Source: Euryarchaeota archaeon RBG_16_67_27 (lineage in GTDB: Archaea; Thermoplasmatota; Thermoplasmata; RBG-16-68-12). Taken from it: 33,578 bases of DNA. Position numbers and translations under genes: made by a program. The DNA lies in the NCBI GenBank assembly GCA_001800745.1, contig MGVZ01000045.1, positions 10,342 through 43,919 of the forward strand, read 5' to 3'. The notes beneath the pieces were generated by a model, which worked only from the letters and a program-made list of their open reading frames with translations, was not told the DNA's origin and did not search any database. This document shows positions 21,997 to 29,597 of this stretch, piece after piece; the stretch's first letter is position 1; each line of letters begins with the position of its first letter.

Positions 21997-22272
21997 CTAG
22001 TGCCGGATGTGGAACCCGCGGAATTCCCCCGTCGGCGCCGCCCACCGCACGTCCACCGATTCCACGCGGGCGTGCGGCTGCGACGCCCGGTTCCACTCGA
22101 TGCACTGCTCGATGAGGTCACGCTCGCCCTCGAAGACGGCCTCCACGCTCCCGTCCGCGCGGTTGCGCACGTAGCCCTCGAGTCCGAGACCGCGGGCGTT
22201 CTCCTCGCAGTGCGCGCGGAAGTACACGCCTTGCACGCGCCCGTGGAACGTCACGACGGCCCGGACGCGCAT
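21997..22272 (-). CDS. acyP: acylphosphatase
   Basis: Acylphosphatase hydrolyses acyl phosphates such as carbamoyl phosphate or 1,3-bisphosphoglycerate. The 91-aa protein matches the whole family: VTFHGRVQGVYFRAHCEENA, with the phosphate-binding loop and catalytic Arg near residue 19, then GYVRNRADGSVEAVFEG with the catalytic Asn near 37, and a C-terminal strand ending in GFHIRH. The ATG at 22272 lies about 36 bases from the TATA region shared with the divergent CBS gene. Confidence 0.93.
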   Translation of the reverse strand: MRVRAVVTFHGRVQGVYFRAHCEENARGLGLEGYVRNRADGSVEAVFEGERDLIEQCIEWNRASQPHARVESVDVRWAAPTGEFRGFHIRH

Positions 22273-22300
22273 CGAGCCCGAATTCCGCGGGCCACCGAAG

Positions 22301-22314
22301 AACCTTCTTATACG
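22301..22314. promoter_or_regulatory. shared divergent promoter, acyP / CBS protein
   Basis: AACCTTCTTATACG is the only AT-rich element in the 80-base gap. It reads CTTATACG toward the CBS gene (about 44 bases before its ATG) and CGTATAAG toward acyP (about 36 bases before). Confidence 0.55.
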
Positions 22315-22352
22315 GTCGCTCGCTATGGACCACTCCCCTCCGGCGTGGTGTC

Positions 22353-23501
22353 ATGAAGCGGCTCAAGGTCCAGGACCTCACGGTATCCGCTTTCATGACG
22401 AGGGAAGTCGTCACGGCGACCCCGAGCGAGACAATCGGCGACGTGCTCGGGAAGATGAAGAAGCACGACGTCCACGAGGTGCCCATCCTCGACAAGAAGC
22501 GCATCGAGGGCGTCGTGACGATGCGGGAGCTCATGAAGCGGCGGAACCTCCCGCCCTCGACGAAAGCCTCCACGGTGATGCTCGGCGGTCCCGAGCTCGC
22601 GGAGGACACGCCCCTGCCGGAGGCCGCGGAGACGATGCTCTCGAGTGGATTCCGCACCCTCCCCATCCTGAAGAAGAAGACTCTCGCGGGGGTGATTTCG
22701 CGGACGGACCTCGTGCGTGCCCTCGTCGAGACGGAGGCCCTCGCCTCCCTGAAGGTTCGCGACCTCATGACCCCGAACCCCCAGTGCGTCGGCGAGTCGG
22801 ACACCGTCGACCACGCGGTGAAACTCATGCAGTCCCTCGGGGAGCGGTCGATCCCGGTCGTGGACCGGAACCGGCATCTCGAAGGCGTCGTCGGGCTCAA
22901 GGACCTCGCCGAGTTCTTCGCACGACCGAAGACCCGCGAGCGGTACGGGGATCGTGCCGGCCGCGAGGAGAGGGTCGCGATCGAGGTCAAAGGCGTCATG
23001 CGCTATCCGCCGGTCATGGTCGGCCCCGAGGCGGACGTGCACCGCGCCGCGGAACTCATGCTCCGGCACAACGTCTCGAGCGTGATCGTCGTGGACAAGG
23101 ACGAGCCGGTCGGGATCCTCACGAAGGCCGACCTCATGCACGTCCTCGCGGGATTCCAGGAGCGCGAGCAGCTGTTCGTCGAGGTCAGCGGGCTCGAGGA
23201 CGAACCCACTGACGCCTACGACGCGATGTATGCAACGATCCAGAAGGAGATGAAGAAGATCGCCGAGCTCACGACTCCACGGACCCTGTCCCTGCACGTG
23301 CAGAAGTACAAACCCGACGGCGACCGGTGGAAATACTCCCTCCGGTGCCGCTTCGCGACGGCCCACGACATGTACTACGCGCACCACTTCGACTGGGACC
23401 TCAACCTCGCGCTCGGCGCGCTCCTGGAAGGCCTGTACCGGCGCATCGTGAAGGAGAAGGAGCGCAAGATCACCGAGAAGAAGCGCCACCACTCAGCGTA
23501 G
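22353..23501 (+). CDS. four-CBS protein with HPF-like C-terminal domain
   Basis: The 382-aa protein has four CBS motifs, near residues 8-60, 70-125, 132-190 and 214-270, each with a VxxxMT- or VMRYPP-type entry and a VPIL/LPIL/IPVVD/VIVVD strand. Paired CBS domains bind adenine nucleotides and sense energy state. Residues about 275-382 form a separate domain: strand (LFVEVSGL), long helix (DAMYATIQKEMKKIAEL), three strands (TLSLHVQKYK, WKYSLRCRFAT, DMYYAHHFDWD) and a helix with a basic tail. That order and the TLSLHV...DMY pattern resemble ribosome hibernation factor HPF/RaiA. This is my inference from the pattern. The last nine bases overlap the opposing histone-deacetylase-like gene. Confidence 0.82.
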   Translation: MKRLKVQDLTVSAFMTREVVTATPSETIGDVLGKMKKHDVHEVPILDKKRIEGVVTMRELMKRRNLPPSTKASTVMLGGPELAEDTPLPEAAETMLSSGFRTLPILKKKTLAGVISRTDLVRALVETEALASLKVRDLMTPNPQCVGESDTVDHAVKLMQSLGERSIPVVDRNRHLEGVVGLKDLAEFFARPKTRERYGDRAGREERVAIEVKGVMRYPPVMVGPEADVHRAAELMLRHNVSSVIVVDKDEPVGILTKADLMHVLAGFQEREQLFVEVSGLEDEPTDAYDAMYATIQKEMKKIAELTTPRTLSLHVQKYKPDGDRWKYSLRCRFATAHDMYYAHHFDWDLNLALGALLEGLYRRIVKEKERKITEKKRHHSA

Positions 23502-24512
23502 GTTCCAGAACGCCTCGTGCGCGCGCCTCGTCGCGGCGATCGCGGACCCCCCACTCCCTTTCGAGTCGATGTGCTGCGTGAGCTCGAGGTCGATCCGGGT
23601 GCCGCGGAGACGGGCGACGGTCCCCACGAAGACCTCCGCGAGAGCCTGGAGGTGGTAGCCGCCCTCGAGGGCAACGACGAAGCGGTCGCCGCACACCTCG
23701 TGGGCGACCTCGGCGCTCCGCGCGACGAGGTCCACGTAGCCGGGAGACGAGAGGGCGAGGGAGGTGAGGGGGTCGCGGTAGTGCGCGTCGACCCCGAGGC
23801 TCACGAGGATCGCGTCCGGGCGGTACGCGCGGACGATCGGCTCGACGAGCTCTTGGAAGGCAGCCTCGTACGACGCGTCCCCGCAGCCCGCGCCGAACGG
23901 GATGTTCACGTTGAACCCGCGGCCCTCGCCCACGCCGACGTCCTCCGCCGCCCCCGTGCCCGGATAGATCCCGTACTGGTGGGTCGAGACGTAGAGCACG
24001 GTCGCCTCATCCGCGAAGATGTCGCTCGTTCCGTTGCCATGGTGGGCGTCGTAATCGAGGATCGCGACACGCTTGCCCTTCCCGACGAGGTCCGCGGCGG
24101 CCACAGCGACGTTGTTCAGGTAGCAGAAGCCCCCGCCGTAGTCGGGCCCCGCATGGTGACCCGGCGGACGGACAAGGGCGATCGCGGGCTTGCCTTCCGC
24201 CAGGGACCACCGCGCGGCCTGGAGGGTCGCCCCCGCGGCGAGGAGCGCGACCTCGAATGTCCCGGGATGCACGGCGGTCTCCGGGTCGAGGAACCCGTCC
24301 CCGAGGGTCCGGAAGAACTCGAGGAACGGTTCTCGGTGGACCCGCCTGACCTCCGCAGGGGTCGCGGGAACGGGCCTCGCGACGTCCGTGAAGAGACCTT
24401 CCTTCCGAAGCCGCGCGACGATCGCCTCGAGCCGTTCCGGGCGCTCGACATGGAGGGGGGAGGCGACGTGCTCGACGAACCTGGGGTCGTAGACGAGCAC
24501 GGGCCCACGCAT
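23493..24512 (-). CDS. histone deacetylase family (acetoin utilisation-like) deacetylase
   Basis: The 339-aa protein is a zinc-dependent deacetylase of the class II HDAC/AcuC/acetylpolyamine amidohydrolase superfamily. It begins VLVYDPRFVEHV..HVERPERLEAI and carries the active site PPGHHAGPDYGGGFCYLNNVAVAA, zinc ligands LDYDAHHGNGT, YPGTG, the SLGVDAHYRDPL Asp and ALEGGYH. All catalytic residues are present. Substrates in archaea may be acetylated proteins such as Alba, or acetylated polyamines; the sequence does not decide. The ATG at 24512 is used; the track start at 24590 lies within the promoter. A palindrome sits over its TATA region. Confidence 0.9.
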   Translation of the reverse strand: MRGPVLVYDPRFVEHVASPLHVERPERLEAIVARLRKEGLFTDVARPVPATPAEVRRVHREPFLEFFRTLGDGFLDPETAVHPGTFEVALLAAGATLQAARWSLAEGKPAIALVRPPGHHAGPDYGGGFCYLNNVAVAAADLVGKGKRVAILDYDAHHGNGTSDIFADEATVLYVSTHQYGIYPGTGAAEDVGVGEGRGFNVNIPFGAGCGDASYEAAFQELVEPIVRAYRPDAILVSLGVDAHYRDPLTSLALSSPGYVDLVARSAEVAHEVCGDRFVVALEGGYHLQALAEVFVGTVARLRGTRIDLELTQHIDSKGSGGSAIAATRRAHEAFWNLR

Positions 24513-24579
24513 GACCGCGCGGGACTTCAACCCATCGACTCGCAGACAGATGTCCGACGTGGCTCCCGGGAGGGACCGC

Positions 24580-24589
24580 ATAAAAATCA
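24580..24589 (-). promoter_or_regulatory. TATA box for the HDAC-family gene
   Basis: GATTTTTATG on the minus strand would start transcription near 24560. It overlaps the palindrome and direct repeats at 24583-24604. Confidence 0.5.
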
Positions 24590-24604
24590 CCGGTGAAAAT
24601 CACC
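24583..24604. promoter_or_regulatory. candidate operator, palindrome and direct repeat
   Basis: AAAATCACC occurs twice 13 bases apart (24583-24591 and 24596-24604). The first copy forms the perfect palindrome TCACCGGTGA (24587-24596) with the intervening bases. It overlaps the TATA box of the HDAC-family gene and lies about 80 bases before the divergent PKD gene. Confidence 0.45.
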
Positions 24605-24632
24605 CGGCGAAACAAGTGAGAATCGTGTCGGC

Positions 24633-24643
24633 GCCTTTAAGGC
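24633..24643 (+). promoter_or_regulatory. TATA-like element for the PKD gene
   Basis: GCCTTTAAGGC predicts a start near 24664, about 22 bases before the ATG. AGGGACAGGG immediately precedes the start codon. Confidence 0.45.
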
Positions 24644-24685
24644 GGCCCCCTCGAATACATTCCGCTCGTTCCGACAGGGACAGGG

Positions 24686-26605
24686 ATGAAGGGCTCGAGC
24701 GCGTCGCACGCCATGGTCGTCTTCGTCGCGGGCGCCGTGGCCCTCGGTTCCCTGTCCCTTTTTCATCCGGAGGCGGACGCGGAAGGGATGAGCCTCTGGG
24801 AAGCCTATGCCCGCGGACTCGTGAGCATCACCATGGCGGAAGAGACGTATCAACGGGGGGAGGACACGGTGACCCTGCCTGTGGGGATTCGTGTCGTGAA
24901 CGCGGCCGGCGTCCCGGTCGCGGTGGAGGAGGAGGCGGTGCTCATGAGTCCGCACCCATCGGAGCCGAGACCCGCGGGGAGGACGACGCAGGACGGAGTG
25001 CTGTCCGTCGCGTCGATCCCCGCGGGCGGCTCCCTCACCTATCACTACGGCGAGGATGTCCTGCGCGGGTTCCTCGCGGACCCCCCATGGTGGTGCCTGG
25101 AGGAGTTCCAGTTCACGACGGCGGACGTCGCGTTCCGCCTCGGAGGGGAGACGCTCCCGTCCGCGCTGCGGCCGCTCCTCGCGAACCGCCACTACGAGGG
25201 ACCGGAGTCGAACACCCAAGCGGACCTGTGGGCGTATCTCCGGGCGCACCCCGCGGTCGTCGTGGGGAAGGACCCCCTCTGGCGGACGGTCCGGACGACC
25301 GCGGGGGATCGGGTGCCGGTGACGCTGCACGCGACGAACGTCGCCGTGTACACGTTCGACGACGCGGTCACGATCGACGTGAACGTCACCCAGGGGGCGA
25401 TCGAGGACACCGTGCCTGCGGGATGGGCCGTGGAGGAGGGGAGTCTCTCGCCCGCGCCGGACGCGATCGTCGAGCTCGAGGACGGGTCGCGGACGATCCG
25501 TTGGCTCGTCGACCTCCCGGCGGCCCTCGAGTCGGAGGCGGAGAACCCGATGTTCCCGACGGAGTACGAGACGGTCACGTTGTCGTACGTCCTCGTGACG
25601 CCTGGACTCGACGCGGGTCGCGCCGAGCTCCCGCGCGCGAGGTCCGACATGGATGGAGACGGCACCCCGGACGCGGAGTCCCGGCCTGCCCTCCTCGACG
25701 CGGATGCGGCGAGCGGGCGTCCGGACGCGGACGCGGGCGGACCGTACGCGGGCGTGGAAGGGGAGGCGATCCCTCTCGATGCCTCGGCCTCCCGGGATCC
25801 GGACGGGGACGCGCTCGAGTTCCGCTGGGACTTCGAGGACGACGGGACGTTCGAGACGGGATGGTCCTCCTCACCGCAGGCGCAGGCACGGTACACGGAC
25901 GACTTCTCCGGCTTCGCCCGGGTGGAGGCGCGCGACGCCACGACCACGTCGACCGCGGTCGCCGCGGTGACCGTCTCCAACGCACCCCCGGAGATCCACG
26001 GCCTCGAGATCGCGTCGGTCGCGGAGCTCCGGATCGCGATCGCGGGGGAGCGATGGCATGACCTCACGCTTACGATCCTCGCGGAGGGCAAGGCGGTCGG
26101 GGAGACGCGCATCGTGCGCGAGCCCGGCAGCCCTCGTGAACAGAGCGCGACGACGGGGCCGCTCGAACTGCGCCCTGACCTGGGGGCGATCGTGGAGTAC
26201 ACCCCGGGGGACGATCCCGCGAACGGCGGGTCGAACGGAGACAACCCCGCCTGGCTCACCGTGGAACGCGAAGGGCTCGAACCGATGCGGTTCCGCCACA
26301 ATTTCAACGTGCGGCACGAGGGCACGTGGCGCTGGGAGCTCCGGGACCTGGGCGTCGCAGTCGCATCGTCCGGCCTCCTCCTCCGCGCGGGCCTCCGAGA
26401 CCCGGGGAAGGATGACCTCACTGCGACGTGGGACTTCGGTGACGGGACGGTCGAGACGCAGACGTTCCCCGCGGACACGGCGCCTTTCGAGATCGACGCG
26501 AGGATCGCGCACGAGTTCCCCGGCCCCGGCTCCTACCGCGTCCAGCTCGTCGTGCGCGATGACGACGGGGGGACCGCGGCGGCGGAGATCCCCATCGAGC
26601 TCTGA
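24686..26605 (+). CDS. secreted PKD-domain surface protein
   Basis: The 639-aa protein starts with a signal peptide (about residues 8-30, MVVFVAGAVALGSLSLF, cleavage probably near ADAEG). A unique region of about 300 residues follows that I do not recognise, with a WWCLEEF patch. Next come a calcium-binding type repeat DMDGDGTPDAES near 325, a PKD domain from about 350 (DADAGGPYAGVEGEAIPLDASASRDPDGD, then FRWDFEDDG), a linker, and a second PKD-like domain near 565-638 with TATWDFGDGTVE. No C-terminal membrane anchor is seen, so it is secreted or held by the uncleaved N-terminus. It likely acts in surface adhesion or as a scaffold. Confidence 0.85.
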   Translation: MKGSSASHAMVVFVAGAVALGSLSLFHPEADAEGMSLWEAYARGLVSITMAEETYQRGEDTVTLPVGIRVVNAAGVPVAVEEEAVLMSPHPSEPRPAGRTTQDGVLSVASIPAGGSLTYHYGEDVLRGFLADPPWWCLEEFQFTTADVAFRLGGETLPSALRPLLANRHYEGPESNTQADLWAYLRAHPAVVVGKDPLWRTVRTTAGDRVPVTLHATNVAVYTFDDAVTIDVNVTQGAIEDTVPAGWAVEEGSLSPAPDAIVELEDGSRTIRWLVDLPAALESEAENPMFPTEYETVTLSYVLVTPGLDAGRAELPRARSDMDGDGTPDAESRPALLDADAASGRPDADAGGPYAGVEGEAIPLDASASRDPDGDALEFRWDFEDDGTFETGWSSSPQAQARYTDDFSGFARVEARDATTTSTAVAAVTVSNAPPEIHGLEIASVAELRIAIAGERWHDLTLTILAEGKAVGETRIVREPGSPREQSATTGPLELRPDLGAIVEYTPGDDPANGGSNGDNPAWLTVEREGLEPMRFRHNFNVRHEGTWRWELRDLGVAVASSGLLLRAGLRDPGKDDLTATWDFGDGTVETQTFPADTAPFEIDARIAHEFPGPGSYRVQLVVRDDDGGTAAAEIPIEL

Positions 26606-26641
26606 CCGGGACGAAAGTTCTTGTGCCGGAGGGCGTGTCGC

Positions 26642-27199
26642 ATGCCCGTGATCGAGACCGCGCGCGCCCTGCGCGGGACACGAGTCGTCCTACGGCCGCT
26701 CGCCCCGGGGGACCTTCGCCGGCTCGTGAAGTGGTACAGCGATCCCCGGGTCATCCACTTCCTCGGCCGGTCGTCCGCGATTACGCTCGCGGAGCAGGAG
26801 CGCTGGTTCCGAGACTACGAACGGAAGGCGGACGATCAGGTGTTCGCGATCGAGGTGGACGGGAAGCACGTCGGCAACCTCGGACTCCATCGCGTGGACC
26901 GGGCGCACCGGAAAGCGGACCTCGGGATCGTGATCGGGGAGACATCGTTCTGGTCCCGCGGGTACGGGACGGAGGCGATACGCCTCGCGCTCCGATACGC
27001 GTTCGATGCCCTGGGGCTGAACAAGGTGACCCTCGACGTGCTCGAGTACAACGTCCGCGGGATTCGCGCGTACGAGAAGTGCGGCTTCGTGCGGGAGGGG
27101 GTGGCCCGCCAGGACGTCCACAAGAACGGGCGGTTCTACGACGTCGTGCGGATGGGGGTCCTCGCGGCGGAGTTCCGCGCACTCGACGGGCCGGGGTGA
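26642..27199 (+). CDS. GNAT family N-acetyltransferase (RimJ/RimL-like)
   Basis: The 185-aa protein fits the GNAT type that acetylates protein N-termini or small amines such as spermidine. The N-terminal RVVLRPLAPGDLRRLVKWYSDP is typical of RimJ/RimL/SpeG. The acetyl-CoA loop is in the region FWSRGYGTEAIRLALRYAF, near residues 101-120, and the end has KVTLDVLEYNVRGIRAYEKCGFVREG. The substrate cannot be read. GGAGGG lies eight bases before the ATG at 26642, which is chosen over the track ATG at 26621. Its stop lies six bases from the stop of the convergent peptidase gene. Confidence 0.9.
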   Translation: MPVIETARALRGTRVVLRPLAPGDLRRLVKWYSDPRVIHFLGRSSAITLAEQERWFRDYERKADDQVFAIEVDGKHVGNLGLHRVDRAHRKADLGIVIGETSFWSRGYGTEAIRLALRYAFDALGLNKVTLDVLEYNVRGIRAYEKCGFVREGVARQDVHKNGRFYDVVRMGVLAAEFRALDGPG

Positions 27200-27205
27200 G
27201 CCGCG

Positions 27206-28297
27206 TTAGAGCTCGAAGAACTCGCGAGGCGCGGTCGTCATGTACCTCGGACCGGACCGTGTGATCAGGACGTCGTCCTCGATGCGGACGCCCCCGAAGC
27301 CGGGCACGTAGACGCCGGGCTCGTTCGTGAAGATCATGTTCTGCTTGAGGACGGTCGTGCTCGACGGGTTCAGCGCGTCACCGTCGTGGACGGCAAGGCC
27401 GATGGAGTGGCCAAGGCCGTGGATGAATCGGCCTTTGTAGGGCCCCCGGTCGATCAGCTCCCTCGCCGCGGCGTCGACGGCGTTCCCCCGGCCGCCGGGT
27501 CGCATCTTCCGCAGGGCCGCCGCTTGGGCGCGCGCGACGGTCGCGTACATGCGACGTTGCTCGTCCGAGGCCTTGCCGAGGACGACCGTGCGCGTGATGT
27601 CCGAGCAGTACATGTCGCACATCGCGCCGAAGTCGATCACGACGAGGTCGCCCCGCCTAAGCTTCCTCGGTCCCGCGGTGTAGTGAGGCTCCGCGCCGTT
27701 CGGGCCCGACCCGACGATCGTCCGGAACGAAGGCCCGGTCGCTCCGCGCCTCTGCATCCGGTACGCGAGCTCCGCGGCGACGTCGGACTCCTTGACACCC
27801 GGCCGGATGAAGGGGAGGAGGTCCTCGAACGCGCGGGAGGCGACGTCGCATGCCTTCTGGACGAGCCCGATCTCCGTCTCGTCCTTCACGACGCGGGTCC
27901 GCACGACGGCCTCGGAGATGTCGACGAAGGTCGCGTTCCTCGGCGCGAGCTTCCGGAGACGGGAGAACATGTGGTAGGTGAGCTCCATCGCGTTGATCCC
28001 GATCCGCCGGTGGCCACGCAGGCGGGCCTTCATGAGCGTGAGGTTCTCGTCCCGTGTGCGGAACACATGGAGGGGCAGGTCCGCCTCCTTCGCGGCCTCC
28101 TCTTCGAGGGCGGACGTCGTCACCTCGCAGCCGCCGTCGGGTGTGAGCCACGCCCCGCAGCTCTCGAACAGCCCGTCCGTGATCCCCGTGGCGTAGAAGA
28201 AGGAGAGGTCGATGTGCGGCTCAACCGCGTTCATGAAGACAATCAGGTCGAGGCCGTCGTTCACATTGCGGAAAATCCGCTTCACGCGGGAGCGCAT
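27206..28297 (-). CDS. M24 family Xaa-Pro aminopeptidase/dipeptidase
   Basis: The 363-aa protein is a pita-bread metallopeptidase that removes residues next to proline. The N-terminal creatinase-like domain spans about residues 1-125. The catalytic domain has metal ligands in VVIDFGAMCDMYCSDITRTVVLG (two Asp), GLGHSIGLAVHDG (His), NEPGVYVPG (Glu) and GVRIEDDVLIT (Glu), all present. The ATG at 28297 is chosen because a promoter element AACCTTTAACTA lies about 34 bases upstream; the track start at 28651 is read-through under the rpr2 gene. The gene converges on the GNAT gene. Confidence 0.92.
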   Translation of the reverse strand: MRSRVKRIFRNVNDGLDLIVFMNAVEPHIDLSFFYATGITDGLFESCGAWLTPDGGCEVTTSALEEEAAKEADLPLHVFRTRDENLTLMKARLRGHRRIGINAMELTYHMFSRLRKLAPRNATFVDISEAVVRTRVVKDETEIGLVQKACDVASRAFEDLLPFIRPGVKESDVAAELAYRMQRRGATGPSFRTIVGSGPNGAEPHYTAGPRKLRRGDLVVIDFGAMCDMYCSDITRTVVLGKASDEQRRMYATVARAQAAALRKMRPGGRGNAVDAAARELIDRGPYKGRFIHGLGHSIGLAVHDGDALNPSSTTVLKQNMIFTNEPGVYVPGFGGVRIEDDVLITRSGPRYMTTAPREFFEL

Positions 28298-28325
28298 CCG
28301 AATCGTTGCGAGGAAGCCGCCTGCG

Positions 28326-28339
28326 TAGTTAAAGGTTGG
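28326..28339 (-). promoter_or_regulatory. TATA box for the M24 peptidase
   Basis: CCAACCTTTAACTA on the minus strand lies about 34 bases before the ATG at 28297. Confidence 0.6.
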
Positions 28340-28365
28340 GCGCGGCGCGCCCGTGGACCCCCAGG

Positions 28366-28377
28366 GAAGGGTTTTTG
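28366..28377 (+). promoter_or_regulatory. TATA-like element for rnp4
   Basis: GAAGGGTTTTTG lies about 30 bases before the ATG at 28403, so the transcript is probably leaderless. Here the two divergent genes have separate elements. Confidence 0.45.
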
Positions 28378-28402
28378 TCGAGCGGCGTCCCTCGGCCCGC
28401 GG

Positions 28403-28741
28403 ATGGCAGCGCGGCGGCACCGCGGGCAGGAACGGAGGATCGCCACGGAGCGGATGACAATCCTCTTCCGCCTCGCCGAGCGGGAGGCGCTTCTCCGGCA
28501 TGGAGGCCGCGCGCGGCGGTACGTGGACCTCGCGCGGCGGATCGGGATGCGGTATAATGTGAGGACCCCCGCGGAGTTCAAGCGTCGCTTCTGCAAGGCG
28601 TGCGGTGCCTATCTCATCCCCTCCGCGAACGCGCGCGTCCGCGTCGGCCACGGGCGGATCGTTGTCACGTGCACGGGATGCGGCGCGGTGCAGCGCATGC
28701 CGTTCTACCGGGAGCGTACCGCCCGGCGGAAGCGCGGCTGA
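28403..28741 (+). CDS. rnp4: RNase P protein component 4 (Rpr2/Rpp21 family)
   Basis: Rpr2/Rpp21 pairs with Rpp29 in archaeal RNase P and binds the specificity domain of its RNA. The 112-aa protein opens with a basic helical part (TERMTILFRLAEREALL, RRYVDLARRIGMRYNVRTPAEFKRRFC), then a zinc ribbon with CKAC and CTGC near residues 68-71 and 96-99, and ends basic. Only a much longer misframed ORF covers it in the track; I translated it from the ATG at 28403. Its stop lies four bases from that of the convergent ABC permease gene. Confidence 0.92.
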   Translation: MAARRHRGQERRIATERMTILFRLAEREALLRHGGRARRYVDLARRIGMRYNVRTPAEFKRRFCKACGAYLIPSANARVRVGHGRIVVTCTGCGAVQRMPFYRERTARRKRG

Positions 28742-28745
28742 TCGA

Positions 28746-29597
28746 TCAATACGACGTCGTCATGTCGATCTTCCCGGCCTTCCTCGCGACGTACTCGCCA
28801 ATCCGGAAGATGATAACGCTCAGGGCGAAGAAGACGAGGGATGAGGCGAACAGGAGGAGAAGGATCGTGAGGTCGTCGTACGCGTTCAGTGTCCTGTCGA
28901 TCGACGTGCCCGGGACGAGAATCCGACGCGTGAGGTCGAACCAGTACGTGAGCGGAATCGCCTGGCCGACGGACCGGCCCCACTCCGGCAACGCGGAGAG
29001 CGGGAAGAGGACCCCGCAGAACACGTAGAACAGCCCGGGGATTCCCTCTGCAAGCCCGTGGACGTGCTTCGCGGTCAAGAACGAGATTCCCCCGAGGCAG
29101 ATCCCGATTGCGAGGAGGACCGCGATCCCGAGGACGAAGGCGGCGACGAGGACGGGAACATCCGCGAGGGAGAGCCCCATCTCCACGCCGAGGAAGGCGA
29201 TCCCGAACGCGAGGGTCACGACTACCGCGAACGTCGCGACGGCGACCTTCGACGCCGCCCTCCCGAGGATGTACACGTAGTAGGAGATCGGGGAGATGTA
29301 CACGTAACGAATCGTCTGGTACCACTCCCGGTCGGACTGGATCACCTGGAACGTGCCGAAGAGGGTCGACGCGACGAAGATGAAGAACGCGTTCCCGACG
29401 TACATGTACGCGAACATCGACGGGTCCTCCGTGTTCCCGATCGTCGCGAAGACGACGTACATGAGGACCAGGATGAACGCTCCCGCGACCGGTTTCAGGA
29501 TCGAGTAGAGGACGAAGAGCCAGGGCTCCGTCCAGTTCGAGTCCATCTCCCAGCCGAGCCACGCGGCGACCTTGAACGTCCTCCAGTACGTGCTCAT
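28746..29597 (-). CDS. ABC-2 type transporter permease (second)
   Basis: The 283-aa membrane protein has the ABC-2 permease layout: a cytoplasmic N-terminus, then about six hydrophobic segments, including PWLFVLYSILKPVAGAFILVLMYVVFATI, MYVGNAFFIFVASTLFGTFQVI, KVAVATFAVVVTLAFGIAFL, VPVLVAAFVLGIAVLLAIGI and LTILLLLFASSLVFFALSVIIF. A conserved RYVYISPISYYVYILGRA amphipathic loop follows the second segment. With the upstream permease and ATPase it forms a three-gene exporter of unknown cargo (drug, lipid or polysaccharide). The ATG overlaps the preceding stop by four bases. The 554-aa track ORF is mostly misframed. Confidence 0.85.
   Translation of the reverse strand: MSTYWRTFKVAAWLGWEMDSNWTEPWLFVLYSILKPVAGAFILVLMYVVFATIGNTEDPSMFAYMYVGNAFFIFVASTLFGTFQVIQSDREWYQTIRYVYISPISYYVYILGRAASKVAVATFAVVVTLAFGIAFLGVEMGLSLADVPVLVAAFVLGIAVLLAIGICLGGISFLTAKHVHGLAEGIPGLFYVFCGVLFPLSALPEWGRSVGQAIPLTYWFDLTRRILVPGTSIDRTLNAYDDLTILLLLFASSLVFFALSVIIFRIGEYVARKAGKIDMTTSY

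Noticed and set aside
23493-24512. Evidence for histone-based chromatin from the deacetylase gene
   Set aside because: The superfamily includes acetoin- and polyamine-type deacetylases, and no histone gene is in the window.
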